Positions 16,756-25,949 of a stretch of DNA of 64,000 nucleotides are shown here, in pieces; within the stretch, counting starts at the first letter, position 1, and each line of letters starts with the position of its first letter. Under the pieces are notes generated by a model, which made no database searches, was not told the DNA's origin, and saw nothing but the letters and a program-made list of their open reading frames with translations. The translations under genes were made by a program, and so were the position numbers. Source of the stretch: Sulfitobacter indolifex (GTDB lineage: Bacteria; Pseudomonadota; Alphaproteobacteria; Rhodobacterales; Rhodobacteraceae); assembly GCF_022788655.1 (NCBI RefSeq), contig NZ_CP084951.1:2542001-2606000 (forward strand). Direction: 5' to 3'.

Positions 16756-16863
16756 ATTCTTATTCCAGACTATTCTTAGTTCGTTATGTCGTCTTTCTGA
16801 CAACTGCGAGGTGATCCCGCTTGGTTAACTTTTTACGCCAAAAACTGGCAACATTGAGGCAAA
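16756..16863 (-). promoter_or_regulatory. Flagellin 2 promoter and leader
   Basis: The 108 bases upstream of flagellin 2 hold a hairpin at 16788-16804 (gene strand GTTGTC-AGAAA-GACGAC, one U-G pair). Two AAGAATA boxes 16 bp apart lie at 16755-16761 and 16771-16777. A GTTAACCA sequence around 16823-16830 (reverse strand) resembles a CtrA half-site. The hairpin matches that of flagellin 1. Confidence 0.5.
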
Positions 16864-17241
16864 TTAAAAACTTTTGTCCACGCTTGTCATCAGTGTTGCG
16901 CGGTTGTCACGTTTAGCACCGCTTCGGCCGTAAATACCTGCAATGCTGTGCTTTTCCCGGACTTGGGAAACCTGTGCGATCATGTCTGACGTGGCTTGGC
17001 GGGCCAATTGCAGGTGGTGATGATCGCGCGCAATCAGATCTTTTAGATCGCGCAATTTATCTTTGCTGACCGCTTCGGGGTCGTGGCTGAGCTGTTCTTC
17101 CAACACGGCGGTGAGTCGGGCCTTTTCGCTGGCAAATTCGACCAACTGGTTGAACGCTCCGCCCTCAACCGCGGCGATTTCGCGGCGCAGCAGATTGCCC
17201 AATGCGTCAACGGCGGCGAGTGCTTTGCGCGGATCGCTCAT
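16864..17241 (-). CDS. FlgN-like flagellar chaperone
   Basis: Encodes 125 residues, entirely helical, resembling FlgN-type export chaperones for the hook-filament junction proteins FlgK and FlgL. Both of these are encoded in the same operon just upstream, which supports the call. Sequence identity to FlgN is low, as usual for the family. The start overlaps the flgJ-like stop by 4 bases. Confidence 0.7.
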   Translation of the reverse strand: MSDPRKALAAVDALGNLLRREIAAVEGGAFNQLVEFASEKARLTAVLEEQLSHDPEAVSKDKLRDLKDLIARDHHHLQLARQATSDMIAQVSQVREKHSIAGIYGRSGAKRDNRATLMTSVDKSF

Positions 17242-17540
17242 CGGTCTGCCCCCGTTTGATAGCGCTGCATCGCGGTCTCAATGCTGCGCGCGATTCCGGT
17301 GGTGTTCTGCTCGGCAATGCTTTCGCCAATCGCGTTGGACAAAAAGCTGCGCCATGTCTCTTCCGCATGGCCCCCGCCAAAGCTGCCGATGTCGACGGTC
17401 GACAGCATTTCATCGACCATCTGACCGAGGAACATCGCCTCAAATTCTTTCGCCGATTCGGCTGTGACGGCATCCACCTGTGTGGGCGCGGGCTTGGCCG
17501 ACGGGGTTGGCGCGGGGATTGGGAAAGACGGAAATTCCAT
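17238..17540 (-). CDS. flgJ: FlgJ-like rod-binding protein (no muramidase domain)
   Basis: Encodes 100 residues matching only the N-terminal rod-capping domain of FlgJ (SAKEFEAMFLGQMVDEML, GGGHAEETWRSFLSNAIGESIA). The C-terminal glucosaminidase domain of enterobacterial FlgJ is absent, as in other alphaproteobacteria, where a separate lytic transglycosylase (here probably 781-1614) opens the cell wall. Located between flgI and the flgN-like gene. Confidence 0.85.
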   Translation of the reverse strand: MEFPSFPIPAPTPSAKPAPTQVDAVTAESAKEFEAMFLGQMVDEMLSTVDIGSFGGGHAEETWRSFLSNAIGESIAEQNTTGIARSIETAMQRYQTGADR

Positions 17541-17549
17541 GACCTGCCC

Positions 17550-18650
17550 TTAAATAATCTCAAGGTCAGCGTGCAAAGCACCCGCCGCCTTGATGGCTTG
17601 AAGAATGGAAATCGTCTCGGTCGCGCCGACGCCGATGGCGTTCAGCCCGTCGACCAGACGTTGCAGGCTCACCGATCCGTCGATGACGGCAAATTTCGCG
17701 TCTTTCTCTTCGACGCCAACCGACGAATTCGGCACCACCACCGTGGTTCCGCCGATCGACAGCGATTCGGGTTGGCTGACGTTAAAGTCATCGCGCACCG
17801 TAACGGTCAGGCCGCCTTGGCTGACCGCGACCCGGTCGATGCGAACATTCGCGCCGATGACAATGGTGCCAGAGCGGGCGTCGATGACAACTTTGGCGAT
17901 CTGATCCGGCTGAACTTGCAGCGGCTCGATCAAGGCCATCGTCTCCATCAACGATCCTTTGCCGTAGGCGGAAACCGTGATGGTCCGCGAATCGATGGCG
18001 GTGGCGACCGGGCCCATGGCTTGGTTAATTGCCGCCTCAACCCGCTGCGCGGTCACGAAATCGGCGTTGCGCAGGGCCAGTTTGATGCTTGTCATCTCGC
18101 TGAAGTCAAAATCAACCTCGCGCTCGACGATGGCGCCATTGTCGATCCGCGCGCCTGTCGGCACGCCTTCGACGATCGATGCGTTCAGCCCTTGGGCTGC
18201 GAAACCGGCCACAGCAATCGGGCCCTGAGCGACGGCGTAGATCTCACCATCGGCCGCCGTCAGCGGGGTAACGATCAAGGTGCCACCGCGCAAGGATGAG
18301 GCATCGCCCAGCGACGACACGACCACGTCGATGGTGCTGCCCATGCGCGCGAAAGGCGGCAAAGACGCGGTGACCATGACGGCGGCGGTATTGGCCGTGC
18401 GCATCTGGTCTTCGGTCAGGTTGCCGATGCCAAGCCGCTCCAACATGCCCTCAATCGCGCGTTCGGTGAAAGGCGCGTTGCGCAGGCTGTCGCCCGTGCC
18501 GTTCAGACCCACAACCAAACCGTAGCCAACCAATTGGTTCGACCGCACGCCTTCGACGGTAACGATATCCTTGATCCGCACCTGCGCTGCCGCCGGCGCG
18601 GCAAGCGCGAAGGTGAGGCCAATCAGCAGCAGTTTAACAATGGCGTTCAT
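17550..18650 (-). CDS. flgI: Flagellar P-ring protein FlgI
   Basis: Encodes 366 residues with a signal peptide ending near APAAAQ, followed by the FlgI signature VRIKDIVTVEGVRSNQLVGYGLVVGLNGTGDS. FlgI forms the periplasmic ring around the rod in the peptidoglycan layer. Reverse operon, 15 bases after flgL and 9 before the flgJ-like gene. The L-ring partner flgH is at 26605-27375. Confidence 0.96.
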   Translation of the reverse strand: MNAIVKLLLIGLTFALAAPAAAQVRIKDIVTVEGVRSNQLVGYGLVVGLNGTGDSLRNAPFTERAIEGMLERLGIGNLTEDQMRTANTAAVMVTASLPPFARMGSTIDVVVSSLGDASSLRGGTLIVTPLTAADGEIYAVAQGPIAVAGFAAQGLNASIVEGVPTGARIDNGAIVEREVDFDFSEMTSIKLALRNADFVTAQRVEAAINQAMGPVATAIDSRTITVSAYGKGSLMETMALIEPLQVQPDQIAKVVIDARSGTIVIGANVRIDRVAVSQGGLTVTVRDDFNVSQPESLSIGGTTVVVPNSSVGVEEKDAKFAVIDGSVSLQRLVDGLNAIGVGATETISILQAIKAAGALHADLEII

Positions 18651-18665
18651 GGTCGGCGGTTCCGA

Positions 18666-19727
18666 TTAAAGGTAGTTCAAAAAGGATAAGCGCGAAAGGC
18701 GCGCGGTGACGGCATAGCTGGACTCAAGCTGGTTCTGTAATTGGGTCAAACGGGTGGCGGCATCATATTGATCGACGCCTTCAAGGTTCATCACTTCCCC
18801 ATTCAGAAACAGCGCCCGGCTTTCTTGGGCCGAGATTGAATCGGCCAGTTGTCCGCGCTTCAGGCCGGTCTGGGTTTCGAGATCGGTCAACCCTTCGAGC
18901 CCGGCACCGATGGCGCTGCGGGCCTCGCTCAGCCAGGCGTCGCGGGCGGCCTCATCAGGGATATCGCTGGGGTTAAACGCGCTGAGCATTGCCAGACCGC
19001 GCATCAGATCGCGCATCGCGGGATCGTTGGCTTGGGCGGTTTGGGTCAGGGTTTGAGTTTCAGATGTGCGCGAGGTTAACGGGGGATTGCCCGTTGGCGC
19101 ACCGTTGTAAAAGGTGTTCTCAAAATTGTTGGCCGGATCGGCGGCGGTATCGCTAAAGGCTGCTTTCAGCCCGTCGATCGCCGTCTGGACGTCTGCCAGC
19201 GTTGCAGGCACGCCCCCGATCACATTCGCCACCGCATTGGCTGGGGAAACGCCGCTGTTGGGGTTTTGTACGTCCCATGTTTGCAACGGGTTCGTGTCAC
19301 TGCGCGTGCCAGACATGAGAAAACCGGAACTGTCGCTCACCGCTGCGCGCTCTAACACCTGATCCAAGGCCGTGCGCGCCGCTTGTTGCAGGTACGTTGT
19401 CGACAGCCCGCCTGCGCTGTCCGACGAAAAGGCCTGCTCTAGCACGGATTGGCCGACATCGCGCATTGCCCCAAGCGACGTTTCCACCGCTAGAAAGCGG
19501 CGATCCAATAACGCGTTCGAGGTCAGGAAGCCATCATTGCGGGTGATCTGCATCCGGATGGCAATGGCATCGGCGGAACGGTGGCCCAAATCGTCATAGG
19601 GGTTGGCCTTGATGCCGGTTGTCACCTCTTTGGAGACATCCGAAATCTCCGCCGCAAGGCGGCTGGTTTGCTCGCGCTGGCGCAGGCTTTGCAAGGCGGT
19701 AGAAATGGTGCGGGAAATTTCGGTCAT
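18666..19727 (-). CDS. flgL: Hook-filament junction protein FlgL
   Basis: Encodes 353 residues with flagellin-like ends: an N-terminal helix (ISTALQSLRQREQTSRLAAEIS) and a C-terminal coiled coil ending SYAVTARLSRLSFLNYL. Position directly after flgK supports FlgL rather than a third flagellin. It joins FlgK to the first flagellin ring. Longer than enterobacterial FlgL (about 317). Confidence 0.88.
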   Translation of the reverse strand: MTEISRTISTALQSLRQREQTSRLAAEISDVSKEVTTGIKANPYDDLGHRSADAIAIRMQITRNDGFLTSNALLDRRFLAVETSLGAMRDVGQSVLEQAFSSDSAGGLSTTYLQQAARTALDQVLERAAVSDSSGFLMSGTRSDTNPLQTWDVQNPNSGVSPANAVANVIGGVPATLADVQTAIDGLKAAFSDTAADPANNFENTFYNGAPTGNPPLTSRTSETQTLTQTAQANDPAMRDLMRGLAMLSAFNPSDIPDEAARDAWLSEARSAIGAGLEGLTDLETQTGLKRGQLADSISAQESRALFLNGEVMNLEGVDQYDAATRLTQLQNQLESSYAVTARLSRLSFLNYL

Positions 19728-19734
19728 CTCAGCC

Positions 19735-21141
19735 TCACACGCTGGCCAGAAGGGTATCGAGCATATCGGTCAGGCTGCTCAGAACTTGGGCATTGGCACC
19801 GTAGGCCTGCTCGATTTCCAATAGCTTTTGCAGTTCGGTGTCGATGTTGACGCCCTCGATGCTGCTGCGATTATCCTCAAAGGTGACAAGCCGCACACGC
19901 GCAGTTTCGGCTTGGGCGTCGGCACCGACGCGCAGAACATTCTGCTGGCTCACCATATCAGCGCCGAAATCGCCCAGACGCGCAGTGGTGCTGAGGCCTG
20001 TCGCGGCGTCAAAGGTTATGCCAGTCTCAAGTACATCGACAAATGCGTTAAGTTGGGTCGTGTCGCCCGGCTCCCCTTGAATGGTGGCCCCGGCGCCGTC
20101 ACGCAGTCGCCAAAGCGCGCCTCCTTTATCGGGATGTACGCTGTTGTTAATCGAAAGCCGCCCCGCCAGCCCGTCTAGCGCTGTCGCGTCAAAGGCGCCG
20201 CCCGCGTCGGTGAAAAGCCCGGGCTGTCCTGCCCCGACAGAGGCATCAGCGGCCTCAAAACTCTGCACCAGCCCGCGCGCGAATTCGTCCAGCTGAAGCT
20301 TCATTTGAGGTAGATCATTCGCGATCAATCCAGACAGTCCAGCAAGACGCCCGCTATCAGACCCCCGCGCCGTGGCGCGCCCTGGTGTGATGTCGATGTT
20401 TCCGGCCATCAGCGTGCCGGTTTCACGGTTTGCGGTCAGCCGCACGGCTTTGTCGCCATGGACCAGTTCGGTGCCGCCGGTCGTGTGCAACGTCAGTGAT
20501 CCGTCAGATTCCCAGCGGCTTTGAAAATCCATCTGGCTGCCCAAGGCATCAAGGCGGCGGTTCATCTCGTCCATCAACCCGGCTTTGCCTGTGCCGTCCC
20601 CCCCGACCAGACGCAGGCGTTCGTTCAGCTCGGCTATGTCGGCCAGCGCCTCATTCACCTCGGAGACACTTTGAACAAAGCTGTCCCCGGCCTGGACGCG
20701 GCTGGCCTCAAGCGCGACGGCGGCTTGATTGACGCTGTTCACCAACGTTTCACTGCGCGACAGAAGGTCATTTTGCGCCGCCGGATCCGACGGGTTGTTC
20801 GCCAACAGGTCTAACCCCGCCTGAAACTCAGCCAGCCGCGCGGCGGGAGAGACCTCGTCCCCCGGCTCGCCTAAGGTAAGCAGGTAGCTGCCAAGCACCT
20901 CTCCGGTAACGGAGGCCGCGCCCAACTGCGCCGAAGCGCCGCGCGTCATCCCTGCCAGGCGCTCATCCACCTGCCGTGCCACGCGCAAATCAACCGTATT
21001 ATTCCCGGTCACCTGTACGGCTTCGCGACGCGCGTAACCTTCGGTCTGCGCATTCGCGATGTTGCCCGCGACAAGGCTGGCGCGACCTTCCGTCGTGCTT
21101 AGACCGCTGCGTGCGATGTTAAAGGCAGAGGAGATGCTCAT
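19735..21141 (-). CDS. flgK: Hook-filament junction protein FlgK
   Basis: Encodes 468 residues, somewhat short for FlgK. The N terminus SSAFNIARSGLSTTEGRASLVAGNIANAQTEGYARR and C terminus GVNIDTELQKLLEIEQAYGANAQVLSSLTDMLDTLL are conserved rod/hook/junction helices. FlgK sits on the hook tip. 12 bases after flgE in the same operon. Confidence 0.94.
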   Translation of the reverse strand: MSISSAFNIARSGLSTTEGRASLVAGNIANAQTEGYARREAVQVTGNNTVDLRVARQVDERLAGMTRGASAQLGAASVTGEVLGSYLLTLGEPGDEVSPAARLAEFQAGLDLLANNPSDPAAQNDLLSRSETLVNSVNQAAVALEASRVQAGDSFVQSVSEVNEALADIAELNERLRLVGGDGTGKAGLMDEMNRRLDALGSQMDFQSRWESDGSLTLHTTGGTELVHGDKAVRLTANRETGTLMAGNIDITPGRATARGSDSGRLAGLSGLIANDLPQMKLQLDEFARGLVQSFEAADASVGAGQPGLFTDAGGAFDATALDGLAGRLSINNSVHPDKGGALWRLRDGAGATIQGEPGDTTQLNAFVDVLETGITFDAATGLSTTARLGDFGADMVSQQNVLRVGADAQAETARVRLVTFEDNRSSIEGVNIDTELQKLLEIEQAYGANAQVLSSLTDMLDTLLASV

Positions 21142-21153
21142 TTATGCACCGGA

Positions 21154-22422
21154 TTAGCGTTTAATATTCAGGGTTTCACTCAGCATTTCGTCGCTGGTGG
21201 TGATGATCTTGGCGCTTGAGGAATAGGCCCGTTGCGTTTGGATCAGATCAGTCAATTCCTGCGCAATATCCACGTTGGAGCCTTCCAGCGCATTGCTGTT
21301 GATGCTGCCCAACCCGTTCAGCATCGGATTGCCGAGGCTGACAGCGCCTGAATCGCGCGTGGCGACGTAAGCGTTGCCATCGACCGAGCGCATTTGGTCT
21401 GGGTTGGCGACATTGGCGAGCGGCACTTGGAAAAGCGCACGACGCTGACCATTGTCAAACACCCCAAAGAGAACGCCGGAATCGCTCATCTCGGCGCGCT
21501 CTAGGCTGCCGGTTTCGGTCCCATCATCGGTGAAGGCCGGGGGCGTGTAGTCGCCAGAGAACTGGGTCATCCCGCCGAATGTTCCGGGCGCGCCAAAGTC
21601 GATTTCCAAGGCCTGCGGTGTGCCGCCATTGGTGATCGACAGCGTGACCACGCCCGTCGCGGGGTCAATCGGCAAGGTGCCGGGGGTGTAGCTTGCGGGG
21701 CTGCCCGCATCTGCGCCGCTGTCGGTGAAATTCACGGTCGCATCGCCATAGTTGGTGCCCGCCTCATCGGTGATGCTGACGGTCCATTCGTTGTCAACCG
21801 CCCCCGGTGTCCACGACAGGGTCAACGCATCGCTGCCGCCCAGTTGGTTGACGTAGCGCAATGTGGATTCAAATGCCGTGCCCGTGGTGCCGGGGCCGGT
21901 TTCTTGGGCCGGCACATTGCCCGACACACCCACGCTAGAGCTTGGCGTGCCTTGCACCTGATAGCTCGCGATATTCACAGTGCTCAGGTCATTATAGCTG
22001 GTGCTGCTGACGCTGCCGGTGTTCCCTGCCGCATCGGTAGGAAAGCCGGATAGGAAATAGCCGGCAGAGTTGCGGAGGTCGCCATTCTGATCCGGGGTAA
22101 ACGATCCCGCGCGGGTCAGGTAGTAGTTCGATTCAATAGGATCATTGGCATTGCGCGACACCACGAAAAAGCCATCGCCCTGCACCGCCAGATCGGTGGT
22201 GCTGTTGGTGCCCACGATATTGCCATTGGTAGAGATATTAGCCCGCACATCCGTCAACACGCCCGCTTGGGTCGACCCGGTGTTTTGGGTCACGAATTCC
22301 GAAAAGGTCCGCCGATAGCCGACCGTATTGGCGTTTGCGATGTTGCTAGAGATGTTCTGCACGCGGGAGGAGTTGGCCTGCAACCCGCTGACCCCAATTT
22401 GAAGGGCGCTTGTAATGCTCAT
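21154..22422 (-). CDS. flgE: Flagellar hook protein FlgE
   Basis: Encodes 422 residues with N-terminal QIGVSGLQANSSRVQNISSNIANANTVGYRR and the C-terminal SNVDIAQELTDLIQTQRAYSSSAKIITTSDEML, both typical of hook proteins, around a Gly/Thr/Ser-rich surface domain. First gene of flgE-flgK-flgL-flgI-flgJ-flgN. AGCAGGA precedes the ATG. Confidence 0.95.
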   Translation of the reverse strand: MSITSALQIGVSGLQANSSRVQNISSNIANANTVGYRRTFSEFVTQNTGSTQAGVLTDVRANISTNGNIVGTNSTTDLAVQGDGFFVVSRNANDPIESNYYLTRAGSFTPDQNGDLRNSAGYFLSGFPTDAAGNTGSVSSTSYNDLSTVNIASYQVQGTPSSSVGVSGNVPAQETGPGTTGTAFESTLRYVNQLGGSDALTLSWTPGAVDNEWTVSITDEAGTNYGDATVNFTDSGADAGSPASYTPGTLPIDPATGVVTLSITNGGTPQALEIDFGAPGTFGGMTQFSGDYTPPAFTDDGTETGSLERAEMSDSGVLFGVFDNGQRRALFQVPLANVANPDQMRSVDGNAYVATRDSGAVSLGNPMLNGLGSINSNALEGSNVDIAQELTDLIQTQRAYSSSAKIITTSDEMLSETLNIKR

Positions 22423-22520
22423 GACTTGATCCTGCTCGTTCTTGTTATTCTTGGGTTATACATGACAAAGCCGATTCTTCATGAGCAAAGCAAGAATAAA
22501 AATTTCATTTGATATTTATG
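22423..22520 (-). promoter_or_regulatory. flgE promoter region
   Basis: A 98-base AT-rich gap between the secreted repeat protein gene and flgE. It carries an AAGAATA box on the gene strand at 22446-22452, a related AAGAATC at 22473-22479, and an inverted copy at 22492-22498. Its length and composition suggest that flgE has its own promoter; no consensus sigma element was identified. Confidence 0.45.
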
Positions 22521-24287
22521 TCACTGACTTTCCTTGACATCCGTCACCTTTATAACGGCATCAAGGATACGATCAGCGCTTTCCATGCTCAGCCGCATCA
22601 CGTCTGATCCCAGCGGCCCTTCTTCAACGGGGCGCGCACCCAGCCCGCCTGCAATCTCTGCCCAGCCGGGCAGTTCTGCGAGGGACGGAAACTCTGTTGC
22701 CGTGCGCGCCACGGTCTCGCTGTCGCCTGATTGATAGGCGGCAAGGGTAAGCCGGGTGGCATCGGCAAAGGCGAACTGCTGGGGATGCGCCTCCCACATC
22801 TCGAGGAACGCTTGCCGGGCCGAGCCCCATTTGCCGGTCTCATACAGCGCCACGGCGCGGCTGCGGCGCAGGTCCATATCCTGAGCGCGCAGGCGCAGAG
22901 CCGCCAGCTCATCCGAGCGGCCTGCCTGCGCCAAAGCTTCGACCAACAACGCCTCGGCCTCTGCCCCTTGATCGTCAGCATAGCCGCTCAGCAGATCAAC
23001 GGCTGCATCCGCCTGTCCGCCCGCCAAAAGCGCGCGCGCTTCACCGCGGCGCAGCTTAGCGATGAGGGTCGCATCGGGAACATTCGTTCCGACACCCTCC
23101 AAGGCCTCAGCCAGCTCTCGCAGGGCGCGGAACTCTCGCGCGGCAAGGGCGGTCATGCCCGTATCCAGCAAGCGCTGCGGGACAGCGACAGCATGGCCGA
23201 CAAAACCCGGATCAAAGCGCCAGCGGGTGCCGATGCGTGCATGCCCCTCAAGGAAGCTCCCGAGGTCCAGCCCACCGGCCGCCCCAGCCGTATAAAAGGC
23301 ACCATAGATCGCACGGGCCCGCCTAAGCAGCGCTTCGGCCTCTTCCTTCGAAGCATCGCGCTGCAGGTTATGCAAAGCCCACAAGGCAGTATCGGTTTCG
23401 CCCTGCTCAGCTGCCATATCCGCCAAAAGCGTCACACCATTGCGCGCGATGGCATCGCCACTCCACATCCAGCGTGCGGCTTTCAGCAACGACAATGCGT
23501 CCTCAAGGGGCAAGACATCGGCTGCACGCCCCATCCGTACCAAGGCCAGACGCGCCCGTTGTGCATAGGCATCGCGCCCCTGCGCGGCTAGGGCATAACC
23601 TTCGAATGCCATCATTAGATCGCCCGAAAGTTCTGACGCGCGCGCCAGCAGGAAACGATAGGCCGGGCCGTCTCGCAACTCTGGATGCTCGGGGAACTCC
23701 GCCGCCAGCGCCTGCGCCACTTCCCAATCTTCGGCGGCCAAAGCGGCTTCAAGCAGATCGGGCAATATTGCCGCCTGCATGGCGGGGGACAGTGTGGCGA
23801 GGCTTTCTACTGTACGAGGCATAAGCCGCGCGGCTTCATCTGTCGCACCAAGCCGCGCGAAGGCCGCCGCGCGCAAGGCTTCTCCCTGCGCCCAGCCAAC
23901 CGACCACGACACTGCCTGCCCCAGCTCGCCGTCCTCTGCCGTGTCACTGTCAAGTAGGGCAAGCGCAAGGGCAAGCGTCCGATGCCGCCGCTCTGTATCA
24001 TCTGACAGAGTTTCAGCATCAAGCGCGTCTAGAAATCCAGCCGCCTCCGGGCGCATCATCCACGCAAGGTGCAATTCCGAAAGGTCTAGCAGTGCATGAG
24101 TACGCGCCGGATCATCCTTGCCGGTCGACGCCAAAAGCGTCTCCATCAACGTTTCACGCGCTGCAAGAAAATCCCGTTCTCCGTGATCTGCCAAGACCAA
24201 AGGCGCAAAGACAGACCCCTCCTGCCCCGCCACAGGCGCGGCCAAAATCAAAGAGAGACCAAGAACAATGTTGTGCAGATGCTTCAT
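22521..24287 (-). CDS. Exported helical-repeat protein of the flagellar cluster, function unknown
   Basis: Encodes 588 residues. A signal peptide (HNIVLGLSLILAAPVAGQ) is followed by Ala/Leu/Glu-rich helical repeats that look like degenerate TPR or Sel1-type repeats along the whole length (for example ARLALVRMGRAADVLPLEDALSLL, RALLAGGQADAAVDLLSGYADD). There are no membrane helices after the signal, so it is probably periplasmic. I do not recognise an orthologue with a known function. It is placed between the flgF-flgH and flgE operons and starts from a promoter shared with flgF, which suggests a role in assembly or motor function, perhaps a scaffold. Confidence 0.7.
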   Translation of the reverse strand: MKHLHNIVLGLSLILAAPVAGQEGSVFAPLVLADHGERDFLAARETLMETLLASTGKDDPARTHALLDLSELHLAWMMRPEAAGFLDALDAETLSDDTERRHRTLALALALLDSDTAEDGELGQAVSWSVGWAQGEALRAAAFARLGATDEAARLMPRTVESLATLSPAMQAAILPDLLEAALAAEDWEVAQALAAEFPEHPELRDGPAYRFLLARASELSGDLMMAFEGYALAAQGRDAYAQRARLALVRMGRAADVLPLEDALSLLKAARWMWSGDAIARNGVTLLADMAAEQGETDTALWALHNLQRDASKEEAEALLRRARAIYGAFYTAGAAGGLDLGSFLEGHARIGTRWRFDPGFVGHAVAVPQRLLDTGMTALAAREFRALRELAEALEGVGTNVPDATLIAKLRRGEARALLAGGQADAAVDLLSGYADDQGAEAEALLVEALAQAGRSDELAALRLRAQDMDLRRSRAVALYETGKWGSARQAFLEMWEAHPQQFAFADATRLTLAAYQSGDSETVARTATEFPSLAELPGWAEIAGGLGARPVEEGPLGSDVMRLSMESADRILDAVIKVTDVKESQ

Positions 24288-24386
24288 TCTATGAATAGAT
24301 GCACTTTATTCTTGTAAAGATCCATTCTTTATTTCACACTGATCTTCAATAAAGTCACGCCATCCTTGCCCAAACTGAGGCCCGCC
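24288..24386. promoter_or_regulatory. Divergent control region, secreted repeat protein / flgF
   Basis: A 99-base AT-rich gap between divergent starts. On the reverse strand it contains AAGAATA (24307-24313) and AAGAATG (24323-24329), spaced 16 bp, the same spacing as the pair before flagellin 2. Both the flgF operon and the repeat-protein gene must be transcribed from here. Confidence 0.5.
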
Positions 24387-25130
24387 ATGACGGAATCCAG
24401 CCATATCAGCATGTCGCTGGCGACTTCTTTGCAGCGCCAGCTTGACATCACCGCCAACAACATCGCCAACGCCAGCACTGCGGGCTACAAAGGCGAGCAT
24501 GTAGTGTTCGAGGCGCTGTTGCAGAACAACACCGCGATGGGCGACGATCAGGCAGCTTTTGTCAGCGACACAGGCTCCTACATCGACACCCGCCCCGGTG
24601 CCCTATCGCAAACCGGCAACCCGCTGGATGTGGCGCTGCACGGCGAGGGCTGGTTCAGCTATGAAACGGCAGACGGGCAGCAGGCCTATGGCCGCGATGG
24701 CAGCTTCACACTCGACACACAGGGCAATCTGACACTTTTGTCAGGGGCCAAGGTACTGGATGCAGGCGGTGCGCCGATCCAACTGCCGACCGAAGGCTTG
24801 GGCGATATCAATATTTCCGAAGACGGCACCATTTCGGGCAGTGAGACAGGCCCGCTGGGCCGTATCGGTGTTTTCGACGTCCCGGAAATTCAGAGCTATA
24901 AACGCCTTGGCGCAGGCATGTTGGTGGCCCCCGAGGGTGCTGCCAAACCTGCCGTGGCCGAAAGCGTACAGGTGCGCCAAGGCACACTAGAGCTGAGCAA
25001 CGTCAATCCGGTGCGCGAGATGACCCGGCTGATCGACGTGCAGCGCGCCTATGAGCGTACAAATACAATGATGGGCAATGCGGACGACCTGCGCCGCGAC
25101 TCGCTCAAACGGATCGCGCAGGCGGTCTGA
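24387..25130 (+). CDS. flgF: Flagellar proximal rod protein FlgF
   Basis: Encodes 247 residues from the ATG at 24387. An in-frame TTG 7 codons upstream was rejected. N-terminal SLATSLQRQLDITANNIANASTAGYKGE and C-terminal LELSNVNPVREMTRLIDVQRAYERTNTMM are rod-protein signatures. FlgF lies between the proximal rod and FlgG. First of flgF-flgG-flgA-flgH-fliL2. Confidence 0.94.
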   Translation: MTESSHISMSLATSLQRQLDITANNIANASTAGYKGEHVVFEALLQNNTAMGDDQAAFVSDTGSYIDTRPGALSQTGNPLDVALHGEGWFSYETADGQQAYGRDGSFTLDTQGNLTLLSGAKVLDAGGAPIQLPTEGLGDINISEDGTISGSETGPLGRIGVFDVPEIQSYKRLGAGMLVAPEGAAKPAVAESVQVRQGTLELSNVNPVREMTRLIDVQRAYERTNTMMGNADDLRRDSLKRIAQAV

Positions 25131-25163
25131 CCCCGACATCCGTGAAACGGAAGGAACGAGACA

Positions 25164-25949
25164 ATGAAGGCACTTAGCATCGCCGCGACCGGCATGATGG
25201 CGCAGCAAACCAATGTCGATGTGATCTCAAACAACATCGCCAACGCCAATACCACCGGGTTCAAAGCCAGCCGGGCTGCCTTTCAGGATCTTATCTATCA
25301 ATCCATGCAACGCGAAGGCGCGCTGACCTCTGAGGCGGGATCGACCCGGCCCGTGGGCATCGACATCGGTATGGGCGTGCAAACCGCTGGCACCGTGCGG
25401 CTGAACACCCAAGGCGGCATGGTCGCCACCGAGAACCAGTTGAACGTCGCCATCGACGGGCGTGGCTACTTCTCAGTCACACTGCCGGACGGCAACCAGG
25501 CTTTCACCCGCGACGGGTCTTTCCAACTGTCCCCCGAGGGGGAGATCGTGACCATGCAAGGTTACCGGGTTGAGCCGGGGCTGGTCGTGCCGGAAAACAC
25601 CACAGCGGTAGAAATCAACGAACAGGGCGTCGTCATGGCCTATGTTGAGAATGACCCCGAACCGGTGGAGTTGGGCCAGTTCAGCCTGACCACATTCGTG
25701 AACGAGCCGGGAATGCGCCCCGTCGGCAACAACTTTCTGCTCGCGACCGAAGCTTCGGGCGAAGCGCAGGTGGTGAACCCCGGCGATCCGGGCGCGGGGA
25801 TGATCCGTCAGGGTTATCTGGAGGCGTCCAACGTGAATGTCATCCAGCAGATCACCGATCTGATCTCAGCGCAGCGCGCTTATGAGATGAACTCCAAATC
25901 CATTGAGACCGCAGACCAGATGCTCTCGGCTGCGAACCAAATCCGTTAA
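25164..25949 (+). CDS. flgG: Flagellar distal rod protein FlgG
   Basis: Encodes 261 residues, matching the usual length of about 260. N terminus KALSIAATGMMAQQTNVDVISNNIANANTTGFK and C terminus LEASNVNVIQQITDLISAQRAYEMNSKSIETADQML are near-consensus FlgG. A small hairpin (TCCGT-GAA-ACGGA, 25139-25151) lies just before its ribosome-binding site. The stop overlaps the flgA start (TAATG). Confidence 0.97.
   Translation: MKALSIAATGMMAQQTNVDVISNNIANANTTGFKASRAAFQDLIYQSMQREGALTSEAGSTRPVGIDIGMGVQTAGTVRLNTQGGMVATENQLNVAIDGRGYFSVTLPDGNQAFTRDGSFQLSPEGEIVTMQGYRVEPGLVVPENTTAVEINEQGVVMAYVENDPEPVELGQFSLTTFVNEPGMRPVGNNFLLATEASGEAQVVNPGDPGAGMIRQGYLEASNVNVIQQITDLISAQRAYEMNSKSIETADQMLSAANQIR

Noticed and set aside
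16823..16830. CtrA full site before flagellin 2
   Set aside because: Only one half-site-like GTTAACCA is present; the second TTAA at the expected 7-base spacing is missing, so it is mentioned only as a resemblance.
17202..18299. Forward open frame of 365 codons opposite flgI and the flgJ-like gene
   Set aside because: Asp/Arg/His-rich antisense shadow of conserved genes.
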